Assembly: GCA_031769625.1 (NCBI GenBank) | Contig: JAUIMM010000519.1 | Location: 987,501-1,051,500 of the forward strand | Direction: 5' to 3' | DNA length: 64,000 nt | Source of the DNA: Taudactylus pleione | Lineage: Eukaryota > Chordata > Amphibia > Anura > Myobatrachidae | Shown: positions 1 through 10,298 of the stretch, one piece after another | Layout of the letters: each line of letters opens with the position of its first letter | How positions within the stretch are numbered: the stretch's first letter is position 1 | Position numbers and translations under genes: made by a program | The notes under the pieces: model-generated | What the model was told of the DNA's origin: nothing | What the model saw: only the letters and a program-made list of their open reading frames with translations | Databases searched by the model: none

Positions 1-270
1 TAGGGCCGCCCCGAAACAGAGACATTCACAGGGGGACGCCTCCGTTTGGACAGCCACTCCCCTGGCGCGCCCACCAAAGGGGGCGAGCTGTCACTCAACA
101 TCGACAGCTCGCTCCCTTTGTTGCGAGACCCGGAGCGACTGAGTGCCCGTCGCTATCCGGGTCTCGCGCATGCGCACGACTGAGCCGGCTCCGTCGTGCG
201 CATGCGCACTGGCCCACCATCGACTCGGTTGCGAGCGCATAGCGCTTGCGACCAGGTCTGAATCAGGCCC
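1..270. mobile_element. PIF/Harbinger-type MITE, hairpin-string family, cut by the window edge
   Basis: This is the right-hand part of a non-autonomous DNA element; its left end lies outside the window. The right terminus reads GGTCTGAATCAGGCCC, matching the termini of complete copies at 11120-11583 and 20838-21359. Inside are successive inverted repeats: a GGGCGAGCTGTCA...TGACAGCTCGC-type stem near 81-117, a CGAGACCCGG...CCGGGTCTCG stem (124-167), and a TGCGCATGCGCA-bearing stem (165-210). No coding capacity is credible here; short open frames are shadows of the hairpins. Confidence 0.7.
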
Positions 271-699
271 CCTGTCTATTATTTCTATCAATTATAACTG
301 TTTTTTTTTTTTTCTCTCCATCCTCTAGGGTGGAGGTTTTCTGAGTACTTCACATTCATTAAGATTTTGTGAAGGCTGTCACATAACATTGCAATCATTG
401 CCTTTATTGAACATGTCAAAAGATAAAGGGATACAGGAGGGGGGAGCCCTCTGTGCTGTTTTCATGTAAATCATGTATGGCTTATGTGTCCTCTCAGAAC
501 TTTAAAGGTTGGTTTTTGTTTGTTTACAAAGTCATCTCACCAGTCCAGTTTACCTGTCTCTGGACAAGAGCCGTCTTGAGACTCCTCTTTGTCCCAGGTA
601 ATGAAGCAGGTTGTGAATTGTATGGCTGCGCCTACGATGCCTCCTTGGATGGGGTGTCACAGTATACTAGGTTTGCACCTTTTATGCATCCTTCATGGA
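271..699. other. No recognisable gene; boundary of the + strand DIRS element not located
   Basis: A T-rich stretch (301-315) is followed by AT-rich sequence with no conserved reading frame. The left inverted terminal repeat expected for the DIRS element to the right was not found, so that end is either deleted or too diverged to recognise. Confidence 0.4.
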
Positions 700-745
700 A
701 GTATGTTTATGGCCACAGCATGGCACGGCACCATCTGATGTTGAT

Positions 746-1990
746 AACAGACCAGTAGTGACCAAAGCGCCTAAACGCAAGTTATATTTTTGTCAATCTG
801 CCCAACATATGGATTCAGACACATCAGATGATACACAGGGTTCCTCTCCAGGATCTAGCGCTGGGGAGGAAGATCATCAGTCCACAGTGGATGTTCCTCC
901 CTTGGTAAGGGTGGTTAAATCAGTCCTAGATATACAGGATGAAGCAGCTCATAGTAAGAATGCTCCAATGTTTAGTCACCACTGGAAGGTGGTCAAAACG
1001 GAGTTCCCTGTATCTCAGTGGTTCTCAAACGCTGTCCTCAGGACCCCACAGTTTACTTTTTCTAGGACTCCTGGCAGGTCAACAGGTGTATTAATTACTC
1101 ACTGACACATTTTAAGAGATCCACAAGTATAGCTAATGATTTCACTTGTGATTCTGTTAGGAGACCTGGAAAACATGCACTGTTTGGGGTCCTGAGGACC
1201 CAGTTTGAGAACATGTGCTGTATCTAACAGCTTTCAGAGCTTATCAAGGAGGCATGTAACCCTGATAAAACTGTTTTATGTGAATAAAAGAATAACATCA
1301 TTGTATCTGTTTCCACCTTCTGTATGTACTAAATGGGAGGTACCTCCTACTGTGGATGCTCATGTAATACATAATCAGAAATGCTACATTGCGTATTCCA
1401 TCAGTGTCTTCTCTGAAGGATTCCACAGATAAAAACATTGAAGCCTGTCTTAATGCATTATTTTCGTCATCTGGAGCAGTTACTCATCCAGCTATGGCTG
1501 GAGCCTGGGTAGCCAAAGCTGTTGAAGAATAGATAAGGGCATTGGAGGATTCACTACCCGAGAACAGATGAATATCTCCGACATACGGAAAGTAGCTTCC
1601 TATCTGGGAGGGGCTGCATTGCATCCTGGAATTTTTAGCTTCTAGGGCATTGGCATCAATAGTGGCACACAGGGCCCTTTGGTTAAGATCTTTTGAAAGC
1701 TGATACAGGATCAAAGAGGGCGCTGGAAGTCATACCTTTCTATGGAAAGGTACTTTTTGGAGCAGAGTTGGATAAAATAATCACTACTGTGGTGGCTTCA
1801 ATATCTCCTGGTCTGCCATCTACATCAGACTAGATCTAGGCAGGTTTCTTTTCAGTCCTTCCGTCCTCAGGGACGAGCAAGGGAACAGTCTTCCTCTAGG
1901 CCAACTAGTTTCTGCAAGTCTAAGCGACAAACTAAGGTCTGGCCCAACAAGACGTCCAGCTTCTAAACCGGACAACAAGCCCTCGGCCTG
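746..1990 (+). pseudogene. DIRS gag-like remnant
   Basis: A frame from about 746 to 1015 translates as an acidic Ser/Asp-rich segment (for example DSDTSDDTQGSSPGSS). It then runs into the hAT MITE at 1016. Beyond the insertion, 1226-1990 continues in broken frames, with a GAELDKI segment matching the GPDHDKI segment of the - strand copy near 11660, and ends in an Arg/Ser/Gln-rich tail typical of DIRS gag C-termini. The function would be nucleic-acid packaging. The copy is clearly dead: several stops plus the insertion. Confidence 0.6.
1016..1217. mobile_element. hAT-type MITE with 8-bp target duplication
   Basis: A 202-bp element with termini CAGTGGTTCTC and GAGAACATGTG (imperfect inverted repeats), flanked on both sides by CTGTATCT (1008-1015 and 1218-1225). 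The inverted repeats extend inward as GTCCTCAGGACCCCACAG versus CTGTTTGGGGTCCTGAGGAC. An 8-bp duplication plus a CAGTGGTTCTC terminus is typical of vertebrate hAT MITEs. It is inserted in the gag region of the DIRS copy, so it is younger than that copy. Confidence 0.85.
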
Positions 1991-2092
1991 ATGGAGCAGG
2001 CCTCCTCCTGGGGGGATCTCAGGGTGGGAGGCCGACTTCTTTAGTTTGCGTATTATTGGCATCAGACAACTACAGATGTCTGGGTCCAAGAA

Positions 2093-3470
2093 GTGGTCTT
2101 AGGGGTATGCCCTCACTTTCAGGAGACCTCCCCACCAGAAGATTTTTTGCACAAATCTTCCATCAGATGCGGGCAAGGCCTTGGCCCTTCAGGAAACCAT
2201 TCACTCCCTGCTGCAGGCTGGGGTAATAATCCCGGGTTATTAGTTCAATCTGTTTCTGGTTCAGAAACCGAATGGGGCATATCGCCCTATACTAAATCTA
2301 AAAACCCTCAACAGGTTTATCCATGTACCCAAGCTTCATATGGAAACTCTCCGGTCAATTATTTTGGCAATGGTGCCTTGTGATTACATGGTTTTCGTGG
2401 TTTTCTCTGGACATTCAGAATGTATATCTGCATGTTCCTATTATACCATTCCACCAACAATTCTTACGGTTTGCTGTCCTTCAGCAACATTACTAATTTC
2501 AGGCTCTACTCTTTGGCCTATCTACGGCTCCCCAGGTATTTACCAAAATAAAGGCCGTCATGACGGCCTATCTCAGGCATCAGGGAGTGAGAATTCTGCC
2601 ATATCTGGACCTTCTGATATTGGCACAGACTCCGGTTATGTTACTAAACCATCTTCCAATTACCATAGCCTGCCTACAAGGACACGGCAGGATAATCAAT
2701 TGGAAGACATCGTCACTTTCTCCAACACAGCAGATGGTACATCTGGGAGCGTGTCTGGATTCTCGGGCACAGAGTGTTTCTGCCAGAGGACAAGATTCCG
2801 GATCTATCATTGTGAATACGCAAGAGAAGGATATCCATTCTGTTATCAATACAGGTCCTGGGATCAATGGTATCCACCTTCAACATGGTGGGGTATGCTC
2901 AGTTCCATTCCAGGCCTCTACAAAGATTATCTCCAGGTGGAACAAACAGCATCATCTTATAAGGTCTCAGAGGATCCTCACTCCAGAGGTTTGTCACTCC
3001 CTCCAGTGGTGGCTGAGAGAGGATCATCTAAACAAAGGGCGCCTGTTCTAGATTCCAAATTGGTTGCTTCTCACCACATACGCCAGCCTTCGTGGATGGG
3101 GGCAGTGACAGGTCATCACATCTATCAGGGAAGATGGACAAATCAAGAAAGTTATTTGCCAATAAATATTCTGGAACTGTGAGCAGTATACAGAGCTCTT
3201 GTTATGGCACAGGACCTGCTCCAGGGCAGGCTGGTCTAGATCCAGTCCGACAATGCGACTACAGTGGCCTACCTCAATCTTCAGGTAGGCACAAGAAGTT
3301 ATGCAGCCATGAAGGAAGTGACAAAGGTTCTGATTTGGGCAGAACGTCATCTTCCAGCCATCTCGGCAATATTCATATCGGGAGTACTCAATTGAGAAGC
3401 AGACTTCCTAAGTCGGCAGGACATACACACCAGAAAGTGGTCATCATCCGGGAGTGTTTCAGCTCCTGGT
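2093..3470 (+). pseudogene. DIRS reverse transcriptase / RNase H remnant
   Basis: Translations in shifting frames match the second copy. METLRSIILAM (2340) is the same RT block found on the - strand near 10590. The catalytic region at 2602-2613 reads Tyr-Leu-Asp-Leu instead of Tyr-x-Asp-Asp, so one Asp codon is missing. Downstream, NILEL at 3166-3180 lies where DIRS elements carry the RNase H ILEL block. No frame spans the domain, so the enzyme cannot be made. Confidence 0.7.
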
Positions 3471-5165
3471 AAACAAATGGGGTCTGCCAGAGGTAGATCT
3501 CATGGCATCACGCCAAAACCACAAGGTCCCCAGGTACGGGTCCAGGTCCAGAGACCCATCAGCAGTCTTCGTGGACGCACTGGCAGTAAGATGGGATTTC
3601 AAGTTGGCGTATCTCTTTCCTCCAATTTCTCTACTCCGAAGAGTCCTCAGAAAATGCAAGCAGGAAGGCGGAATGGTGACAGACGTCTTTGGTTCACTGA
3701 CATCCAGAGTATACATATCCTCTTCCTCTATGGCAGGATCTGCTAACATACGGGTCCCTGCCGACATCTGAATTTACCCTGTCTGGCTTTGATGGCGTGG
3801 CTCTTGAATCTTCCATCCTAAGAGCGAAATGTTTTTCTAGTTCTGTAATTCAATGATTAGGGCACGGAAGCCTGCCTCTGCCCGCATCTATTACAGAGAT
3901 TGGTATTCTGTTGTTCCCATAGGAAGTATATTCCTCAGATATTCAGGATACTGGCTTTTCTTTAGGCAGTATTAGACAAAGGTCTACGCCTGGCCACTTT
4001 GAGAGTGCAGGCTTCTGCACTTAGAGCCTGATTCAGACCCGCTCGCGAGCGGGTCGATGACTGGGCAGTGCGCTGCGGGACTCACTACAAGACAGGGCGA
4101 CTGTCGATTGTGATTGACAGCTCGCCCTGTTTTGTAGGCACGCAGGGGGGTTGGCTGGACAAACAGAGGCATTCCTGAAGGAACGCCTGCCGTTCGTGGG
4201 TGGGCCTACTGCCATCACCCGTGATATCAGTAGTGAGCCTCCTGCTCTACTAGAGCAGGAAGCTCACTGGGGCTTGCGGTGGACGAGACCCTACCACAAG
4301 GGTCCCGTCGCAAGCCTGATGATCGTAACCATCACCTGGCTGCCCGCTAAAGCTGTGGGCTTAGCGAGTGGCCTGGAGGAAGGTCAACAAAAAAACAGGC
4401 TGTCCTGATTCAGAACGAGTGCTCACAAAGAGCGTCTGGTTTCAGAAGAAGCTTGCTTCATTACCAGATGTTAGAATTTTTTTCCAAGGAGTTTTGTGAA
4501 TTCGGCCTCCTTTTATTCCACCGGTAGCACCATGGGATTTGTCTTTGGTTCTTAAGGGACTACAAACTTCCCCATTTGAACCTTTGGACTCTGGATTTGA
4601 AGTGGTTAACAGCAAAAACACTTTTTTTTTTTTCCTCCTTCATGCGATTTCTTCTGCTCGCAGAGTCTGATTTGTTGCTCCCCATTTTTTATTTTTCACC
4701 AGTATAAAGCTGTTCTTTGTACAAGGGAGGGTTACCTTCCTAAGGTAGTGTCCTGTTTTCACATGAATGAAGAAATTGTTCCAACTTTTCAGGCTCCAGA
4801 TCTTTCTGTAGGTGAAGCCTCCCTGGATGTAGTTCGTGCTCTCCGTATCTATGTGGAGTGTACAAACTCTGTTAGAAAATCAGATGCTCTTTTTGTATTA
4901 TATGGTTTTCACAAACGAGGACGGGCAGTTAATAAACAGACTGGCGAGATGGCTATGCATGACTATCTCTCAGGTGTACACACAGGCTGATCTCTCTGTT
5001 CCAAGCACTGTGACACCATATTCTACTCAGTCTGTAGGGCCATCATGGGTATTTAGTTGTGGTGCCTAGGCTAAACAGTTGTGTAAGGCAGCCATGTGGT
5101 CTTCTGTCCACACTTTTCTTAGGTTTTATGCCTTTGATACTTTTGCCTCCTAGGATGCTTCCTTT
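3450..5165 (+). pseudogene. DIRS tyrosine recombinase remnant
   Basis: VFQLLVNKWGLPEVDLMASRQNHK-like sequence (3450-3530) is the conserved block upstream of DIRS recombinases. Then come QASAL (about 4010), an interrupting MITE, and SVWFQKKLASLPD after it. Blocks of the recombinase body follow at 4780-5160: SVGEASLDVVRALRI, KSDALFVLYGF, a YSTQSVGPSW block where His-x-x-Arg is expected, and RFYAFDTFAS holding the likely nucleophile Tyr. The His is Tyr and the second Arg is Gln here, so the active site is lost as well as the frame. Confidence 0.65.
4022..4415. mobile_element. Harbinger-type MITE (hairpin-string family) inside the DIRS recombinase
   Basis: The left end GAGCCTGATTCAGACCC follows a TTA. 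Internal hairpins include CGCTCGCGAGCG (4039-4050), an AGGCATTCCTGAAGGAACGCC stem (about 4168-4188), CCTGCTCTACTAGAGCAGG (4240-4258), and a GCTAAAGCTGTGGGCTTAGC stem near 4347. The right end (about 4400-4415, with CTGATTCAG) is diverged and no clean 3-bp duplication could be assigned. The hairpin order matches 11120-11583 and 36685-37147. Confidence 0.7.
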
Positions 5166-5260
5166 GGGTGACTAGTTCTCCTTTCTGCTCAGGAGCGTTT
5201 CCCACACTAGTGGAACGGCTTTAGGACATCCCCATGGTATCCCTATGGATCGCTATGGAC

Positions 5261-5614
5261 CAAGAAGAAAATTAGAGTTATGGTAGACTTACCTAGATAA
5301 CTTTCTTCGAGGTCAATAGGGCCCACAGGGCACCCACCCTGACGCACCTGGCTTCATTGGGTTATATTCTTTCGGTCACAGTTTCCCTCATCTTATGTAA
5401 TAGTGTTTCTGGTGTGCCTTGAGGCTTGTTAACTAAACTGAAGTCTTATGGCTAGAGGAGGGGTATATATGGGGAAGGACCCAGGGCATTCTGGGAGCAA
5501 AAGCTTTAACTGTTTGGTGCCTGGTCTTCAAACCATAATATCCCCCTGGTATCCCTGTGGACCTTGAGGAAAAGGAGTTATCTAGGTCAGACTACCATAG
5601 CTCTAATTTTCTCA
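5261..5614 (+). repeat. DIRS terminal region with internal complementary region
   Basis: Segment 5261-5335 (containing TAGAGTTATGGTAGACTTAC) is inverted relative to 5540-5614 (containing GTCAGACTACCATAGCTCTA). A copy of terminal sequence placed in opposite orientation next to the end is the internal complementary region that DIRS elements use when circularising. The same arrangement occurs in the second copy at about 7790-7860 versus 7482-7560. Confidence 0.7.
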
Positions 5615-5999
5615 TTGAAGAACATACAAACGTCAGGGAAATAGGATGACAGACATAATTGGATAAAAGAGATGTCTGTCATCTTTCCTGATCCATCCCC
5701 TCCCTTTTTCCTATCAAATCAACCCTTACTACCCAGTGAACTTCATACATTGGACACCTGTTTATGCCAATCAACTCGCCAGCAGTTCCAATTGGAGACA
5801 GATGATCATCATCGTCTCAAAGCCCCGTCCCCTTATCTAATCGACTTGCTGAATAGTCCGTGACATCACACTTACTGATTGGCCTATGCGTCAGCCATTT
5901 AGCCACAGATATTCTCTCTTTGGACGGCATATTGTAGATAGACCTGAGCTGTCAGGAAATCTCATTAGAGCGGATTCCTGGCGAGCAGTACAATAGTGA
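5615..5999. other. Unassigned intergenic sequence
   Basis: No gene and no repeat family that I recognise. One short inverted repeat (GATGACAGACAT...ATGTCTGTCATC, 5646-5682) could form a small hairpin. Confidence 0.4.
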
Positions 6000-6604
6000 G
6001 TCTGCAGGCAACAGTGAAGCATGGTGGAGGTTCCTTGCATGTTTGGGGCTGCATTTCAGCAATGGAGTGGGTCCTCCAATGCTGAGAAATACAGGCAGGT
6101 ACTTATCCATCATGCAATACCATCAGGGAGGCATCTGTTTGGCTCAAAATTTATTCTGCAGCAGGGCAATGACCCCAAACATACAGCCAATGTCATTAAG
6201 AACTATCTTCAATGTAAAGAAGAATAAGGAGTACTGGTAGTGATGAAATGGACCCCACAGAGCCCTGATCTCAACATCATCGAGTCTGTCAGGTATTACA
6301 TGAATAGACAGTAGGATCAGAGCAAGCCTATGGCCACAGAAGATCTGTGGTTAGTTCTGCAAGATGTTTGGGACGACCTCCCTGCCGAGTTCCTGCAAAA
6401 TCTGTGCAAGTGTACCTGGAAGAATTGATGCGGTTTTGAAAGCAAAGGGCGGTATCACCAAATATTGATTTAGATTTCTCTTCAGTTCATTCACTTTGAA
6501 TTTTGGTAATTGATAAAAATAAACTATAAACACTTCTATTTTTGAAAGCATTCTTACTTTGCAGCATTTTTCTCACACCTGCCTAAAACTTATGCACAGT
6601 ACTG
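6000..6604 (+). mobile_element. Tc1-type transposon, 5'-truncated, dead transposase
   Basis: Only the 3' half survives. Translations give the Tc1 blocks KHGGG, IHHAIPSGR, FILQQGNDPKHTANVI and SPDLNIIESV. The second catalytic Asp (usual QDNDPKH) is Gly, and the frame is broken near 6227-6240. The right terminus ends CTTATGCACAGTACTG at 6604 and is followed by TA (6605-6606), the Tc1/mariner target. It is a different, older Tc1 family from the one at 13051-14689. Confidence 0.85.
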
Positions 6605-6606
6605 TA

Positions 6607-7481
6607 TGCACCTGAGAAAACCACAGGTGCACAGGGACTGGTGCAAATAATGAATGATGACACTAATTGGCACTAGCAAAAATGGCCATGTCAAATCTGA
6701 AGTGGGAAGTGGACCCGGATTGGGTGCAGGTAAGTCCTTGTGAGCAGTTTCCTGATAATGGAACTAGACTGGATGCAGCGGGTAGTTGTTCATTAATGTG
6801 TCTGCCTTTGCGGGATGATGCGCAGGACAGAGATCACAGGAAAAAGGGAACTAAACCCCAACGGGTATGCAGAGTGCGGCTCCGGAGACGCTGAGGTATG
6901 GGAACCTGGTACCGGTGCTGACTGTGAATGCCAGTAGAGGAGGCTCTGTAACGTACCTCAGGTAGAGGCAGATTAGCGGAACTGAGAAGAGCAGAGCACT
7001 GGCAGTGCCACTATGAACTGGAGATGGCTGCAAACGAATTCACCAACTGAGCACTGCAACTGGGACACTGGAGGTAAACGAGACAAGAAGCACAGAGAAC
7101 CAGCACACAGACTAGCTGTGTAAGACGTTGCACTGGCAACCTGAGAACTCCCAATAAGTACCCAAGGCTGGAGCTGGATTGGCTGTCAGAGCCCACGTTA
7201 ATCAGTCAGACTGCGTTGGCTCCTTCCTGACATATGACCAAATCTGAGATGGCGATGCTCAGGACCCGGCAGTGTTTGCACAGACTCCCAGCCACAGCAG
7301 CTCCAACAAGCCAGAGACCCAGCGCTGCTTCTCAGGGACCTGCCCGCACAACGCACTAACCGCCAGCAGCCTGCACCCTCGCCAGACGGACCCCGCCAGA
7401 GCACCCCAACAGGTAAGTCCCTGACCCCCATGTGGTCTTCCAGAGTGGCCCATGACAGGCCATTTGCAAATATTCCACTGA
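6607..7481. other. Repeat-like spacer between the two DIRS copies, unidentified
   Basis: GC-richer, low-complexity sequence with no long conserved frame; overlapping short frames in several registers carry no domain I recognise. Two AGGTAAGTCC segments (6728-6737 and 7410-7419) resemble splice donors. It may be the remains of another dispersed element. Confidence 0.3.
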
Positions 7482-7700
7482 AAAATGAGATGGTAAGAAC
7501 TTACCTTTGTTAACTTTCTTTCAAGTCCATAGGGTCCACAGGGAGATCATGGGGTGTAGGTAGTGGATGAGGAATCCGGGCACCATGCAGTTAAAGCTTT
7601 CAGCTCTCAAGATGCACTGGTCCACTCTCCCTATACCCCGCCCCCGAACCAGAGGCACTTCAGTTTGTGACAAGCCAAAGGTCGGAGGAGGATAAGAAAG
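7482..7700. repeat. DIRS left inverted terminal repeat
   Basis: Starts near AGATGGTAAGAACTTACC and contains GTCCATAGGGTCCACAGG. It matches the inverse of 15436-15600. An internal complementary stretch follows at about 7790-7860 (CCTGTGGACCTTATGGAC), in opposite orientation. Confidence 0.75.
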
Positions 7701-7899
7701 AAGGAAGACTGGTACACACAAGAATCACACTCTCTCATTGAGACGGGAAACCGGTGACCAGAAACATAGCCCATATGAAGCCAGGTGCGTCAGGGCGGGT
7801 GCCCTGTGGACCTTATGGACTTTGAAGAAAGAGAGGTAACATAGGCTCCACAGGGAGACCTTGGGGATGTCCCAAAGCAGTCCTTTTAAGGGTTTGAAC

Positions 7900-8934
7900 G
7901 CTCCTGCGCTGAGAGGAGAATCCGGCGCCCAAAGGATGCATCCTAGGAGGCGAAGGTATCAAAAGCATAGAACCTCTGAAAGGTCTGGACAGAAGACTAC
8001 ATGGCAGCCTTACAAATATGAACAGCTGAGGCGCCACGGCGAGATACCCACAAGGGACCCACAGACCAAGTAGAATGAGCAGTAACAGAAGCCAGAACAG
8101 GAAGGCCCTCCTGCGTGTAAGCCTGTGAAATAGTCATACGAAGCCATCTAGCCAATGTTTGTTTATTGGCTGGCCATCCCGTCTTGTAAAATCCATAGAG
8201 CACAAATAAGGAATCTGATTTCCGAAGGGAACTGGTATGGTCCACAGAAATCCTGATGGCGCTGACCACATTCAAAGAGGCCTCACCTGCCGAAAGGTCC
8301 GGTGATTGAAAGGCCGGGACTATCATTTTCTCATTAATGTGGAAACTAGAAACAACTTTAGGAAGGAACCCAGGGTGTGTCCGAAGCACAGCCCTGTCCT
8401 GGTGAAATATCACAGCCCTCTCCTGGTGAAAAGGGGAGTGACAGGAGAGCGCCCCTAGCTCTGACACCCTTCTGGCGGAGGCAATAGCCAGAAGAGTCTT
8501 TGCTGTTAACCACTTAAGTTCCACAGAATCTAGAGGTTTAAATGGAGGACCCTGGAGGGCCTGAAGAACTACTGCCAAATCCCAAGGAGCCACTGGGGGG
8601 GACAAAGGGAGGTTGAATCCGGATGACATCCTGGAGGAAGGTGTGGATATCCGGTAGCGGAGCAAGTCTACATTAGAACCATCCTGACAGAGCAGAGACA
8701 TGCACTTTCAATGAGGCCAGGCGGAGGCCAAGGTCCAATCCAGCTTGAAGGAAGGCCAGGACTCTGGAAATCTGAAACACCTGGGGGTCGTAATCTCTGG
8801 GACGAAACCATTGGAAATGTGTATGCCACACTATGGTAGATCCTAGCAGAAGCTGGCTTATGCGCTCTAAGCATCGTGTTGATGACAGAGCTAGAGAATC
8901 CTTTGGACCTTAGGGTGTTGGTCTCAAGAGCCAT
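7900..8934 (-). pseudogene. DIRS tyrosine recombinase (near-intact but inactivated)
   Basis: A 234-residue open frame (8701-7997) plus an upstream frame (to 8934) cover most of the recombinase, the enzyme that integrates the circular DNA. ASARRVSELGAL holds the first catalytic Arg. The box II position reads HSTWSVGPLW, with the second Arg changed to Trp, and RRGASAVHICKAAM follows. A stop separates this from RFYAFDTFAS (about 7960), which holds the presumed nucleophile Tyr. The changed Arg and the stop indicate a dead enzyme. Confidence 0.75.
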
Positions 8935-9126
8935 GCCGTCAAAGACAGACGACCCAGGTCCGGGTCAAGGCATGGACCTTGAGACAACAGGTCCGGTAAT
9001 TGAGGCAGCAGGAACGGAGTGTCGATGGAGAGACTCCGAAGATCTAAGTACCAATGATATCTGGCTGGGCCAAGCTGGAGCCACCAGCTGGAAAGTGTTT
9101 CCATCTTGTTTGAACTTCTAAAGAAC

Positions 9127-10092
9127 TCAAGGAAGAAGGGAGACTGGAGGGAACAGGTACGCAAACTGGAAGGTCCACTTCACTGATAATGCGTCTACAA
9201 AGGTTGCTTCGGCATCTCTTGTGCTGGACCCGTACACTGGCAGTTTGTGATTGTGTCGGGAGACCAGGAGGTCCACCTCTGGGAGGTTGGATCTGTTCAC
9301 TAGGAGTTGAAACACCTCTTCATGAAGAGACCATTCCCCGGGATGCAAGTTGTGACGGCTGAGGAAGTCTGCTTCCCAATTGAGAACTCCCAGAAGAAAC
9401 ACAGCAGATATGGCTGGGAGGAGACCCTCGGCTCATGTCAGAAAGCGTGACACTTGTGTCATTGCTGCCCGCCTTCGAGTGCCTCCTTGTAAGTGATTTA
9501 ACTGTTGTGGCATCGTCAGATTGAACCTGTACAGGTTTTCCATGAAGTATGTGCTGGGCCAGTTTGAGAGTCCTGTAGACAGCTCAAAGTTCCAATATGT
9601 TGATTGGCAGGGTTGATTTGACCGATGTCCAACAGCCCTGAAAGGAGTATGGACTGGTCACTGCGCCCCAGCCCCGGAGACTGGCGTCCGTCGTTAGGAT
9701 TACCCAGTTCGGGATCCAAAAGGGGTGACCCTTGGTTAGATGAGAAGTCTATAGCTACCAAAATAGAGACAGACACACCATCATCTGAGCTTTGATCCGA
9801 TGTGTTAACCCATTCCATCTGGAGAGGATTAGCCTTTGCAAAGGCCTGGAATGGAACTGAGCATATTCCACTATGTCGAAGGTGGACACCATGGATCCCA
9901 GAACTTGCATTGCTGATTGCTGAGTGGATCAACACTTGGCGTTTGTGAAGACATCTGCGCACTCGTAGTTGAAGTATGGAGATCTTGTCTGACTTCAGAA
10001 AGATTCTCTGATCCTGAGAATTCAGCAGGGCTCCCAGATGAATCATTCTCTGAGAGGGATTCAGGGAGGACTTTTTCCAGTGGATTAACCAT
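9127..10092 (-). pseudogene. DIRS RNase H / linker region
   Basis: Frames 10046-9516 and 9402-9127 carry blocks collinear with the + strand copy: GIHGVHLRHSGICSVPFQAF, then VLNWEADFLSRHNLHPGEW and EVDLLVSRHNHKLPVYGS. In DIRS elements this segment lies between reverse transcriptase and recombinase and contains RNase H. The frame is broken at about 9410-9510. Confidence 0.65.
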
Positions 10093-10139
10093 CTGTGCCT
10101 GTAAAGGAAAGCAAAGGTTAGCTGTAGATGGCTTTGAAG

Positions 10140-10290
10140 TAGGGATGTGCAGGCTCGGTTCTACTCGGTTCCGTTCGGTTCTTTTTACCGAATCTTATTG
10201 GCTATCCAAAACTCGTGACAGCTGAAACCCAATAAGATCCGGTAAAAAGAACCGAACGGAACCGAGTAGAACCGAGCCTGCACATCCCTA
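10140..10290. mobile_element. Small hAT-type MITE with near-perfect hairpin and 8-bp duplication
   Basis: A 151-bp element whose arms of about 60 bp are nearly perfect inverted repeats (TAGGGATGTGCAGGCTCGG... and ...CCGAGCCTGCACATCCCTA). It is flanked by CTTTGAAG at 10132-10139 and 10291-10298. The TAGGGATGTGC terminus and 8-bp duplication place it in hAT. Few mismatches between arms suggest a fairly recent insertion into the reverse transcriptase region. Confidence 0.92.
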
Positions 10291-10298
10291 CTTTGAAG

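Larger units (their letters stand above)
700..5614 (+). mobile_element. DIRS-type tyrosine-recombinase retrotransposon, degenerate copy
   Basis: Reading left to right there are gag-like, reverse transcriptase/RNase H and tyrosine recombinase remnants, the order expected of DIRS elements. All are broken by frameshifts and stops. The right end (about 5340-5614) matches, in inverted orientation, the terminal repeat of the second copy at 7482-7860, including the shared block AAAGCTTTAACTG. A nested hAT MITE (1016-1217) interrupts gag and a Harbinger-type MITE (4022-4415) interrupts the recombinase region. The left terminus is not visible, so the start is approximate. Confidence 0.82.

Noticed and set aside
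7198..7453. Cys/Trp-rich overlapping frames on -
   Set aside because: Two registers of GC-rich sequence with no recognisable domain and no support from neighbours.
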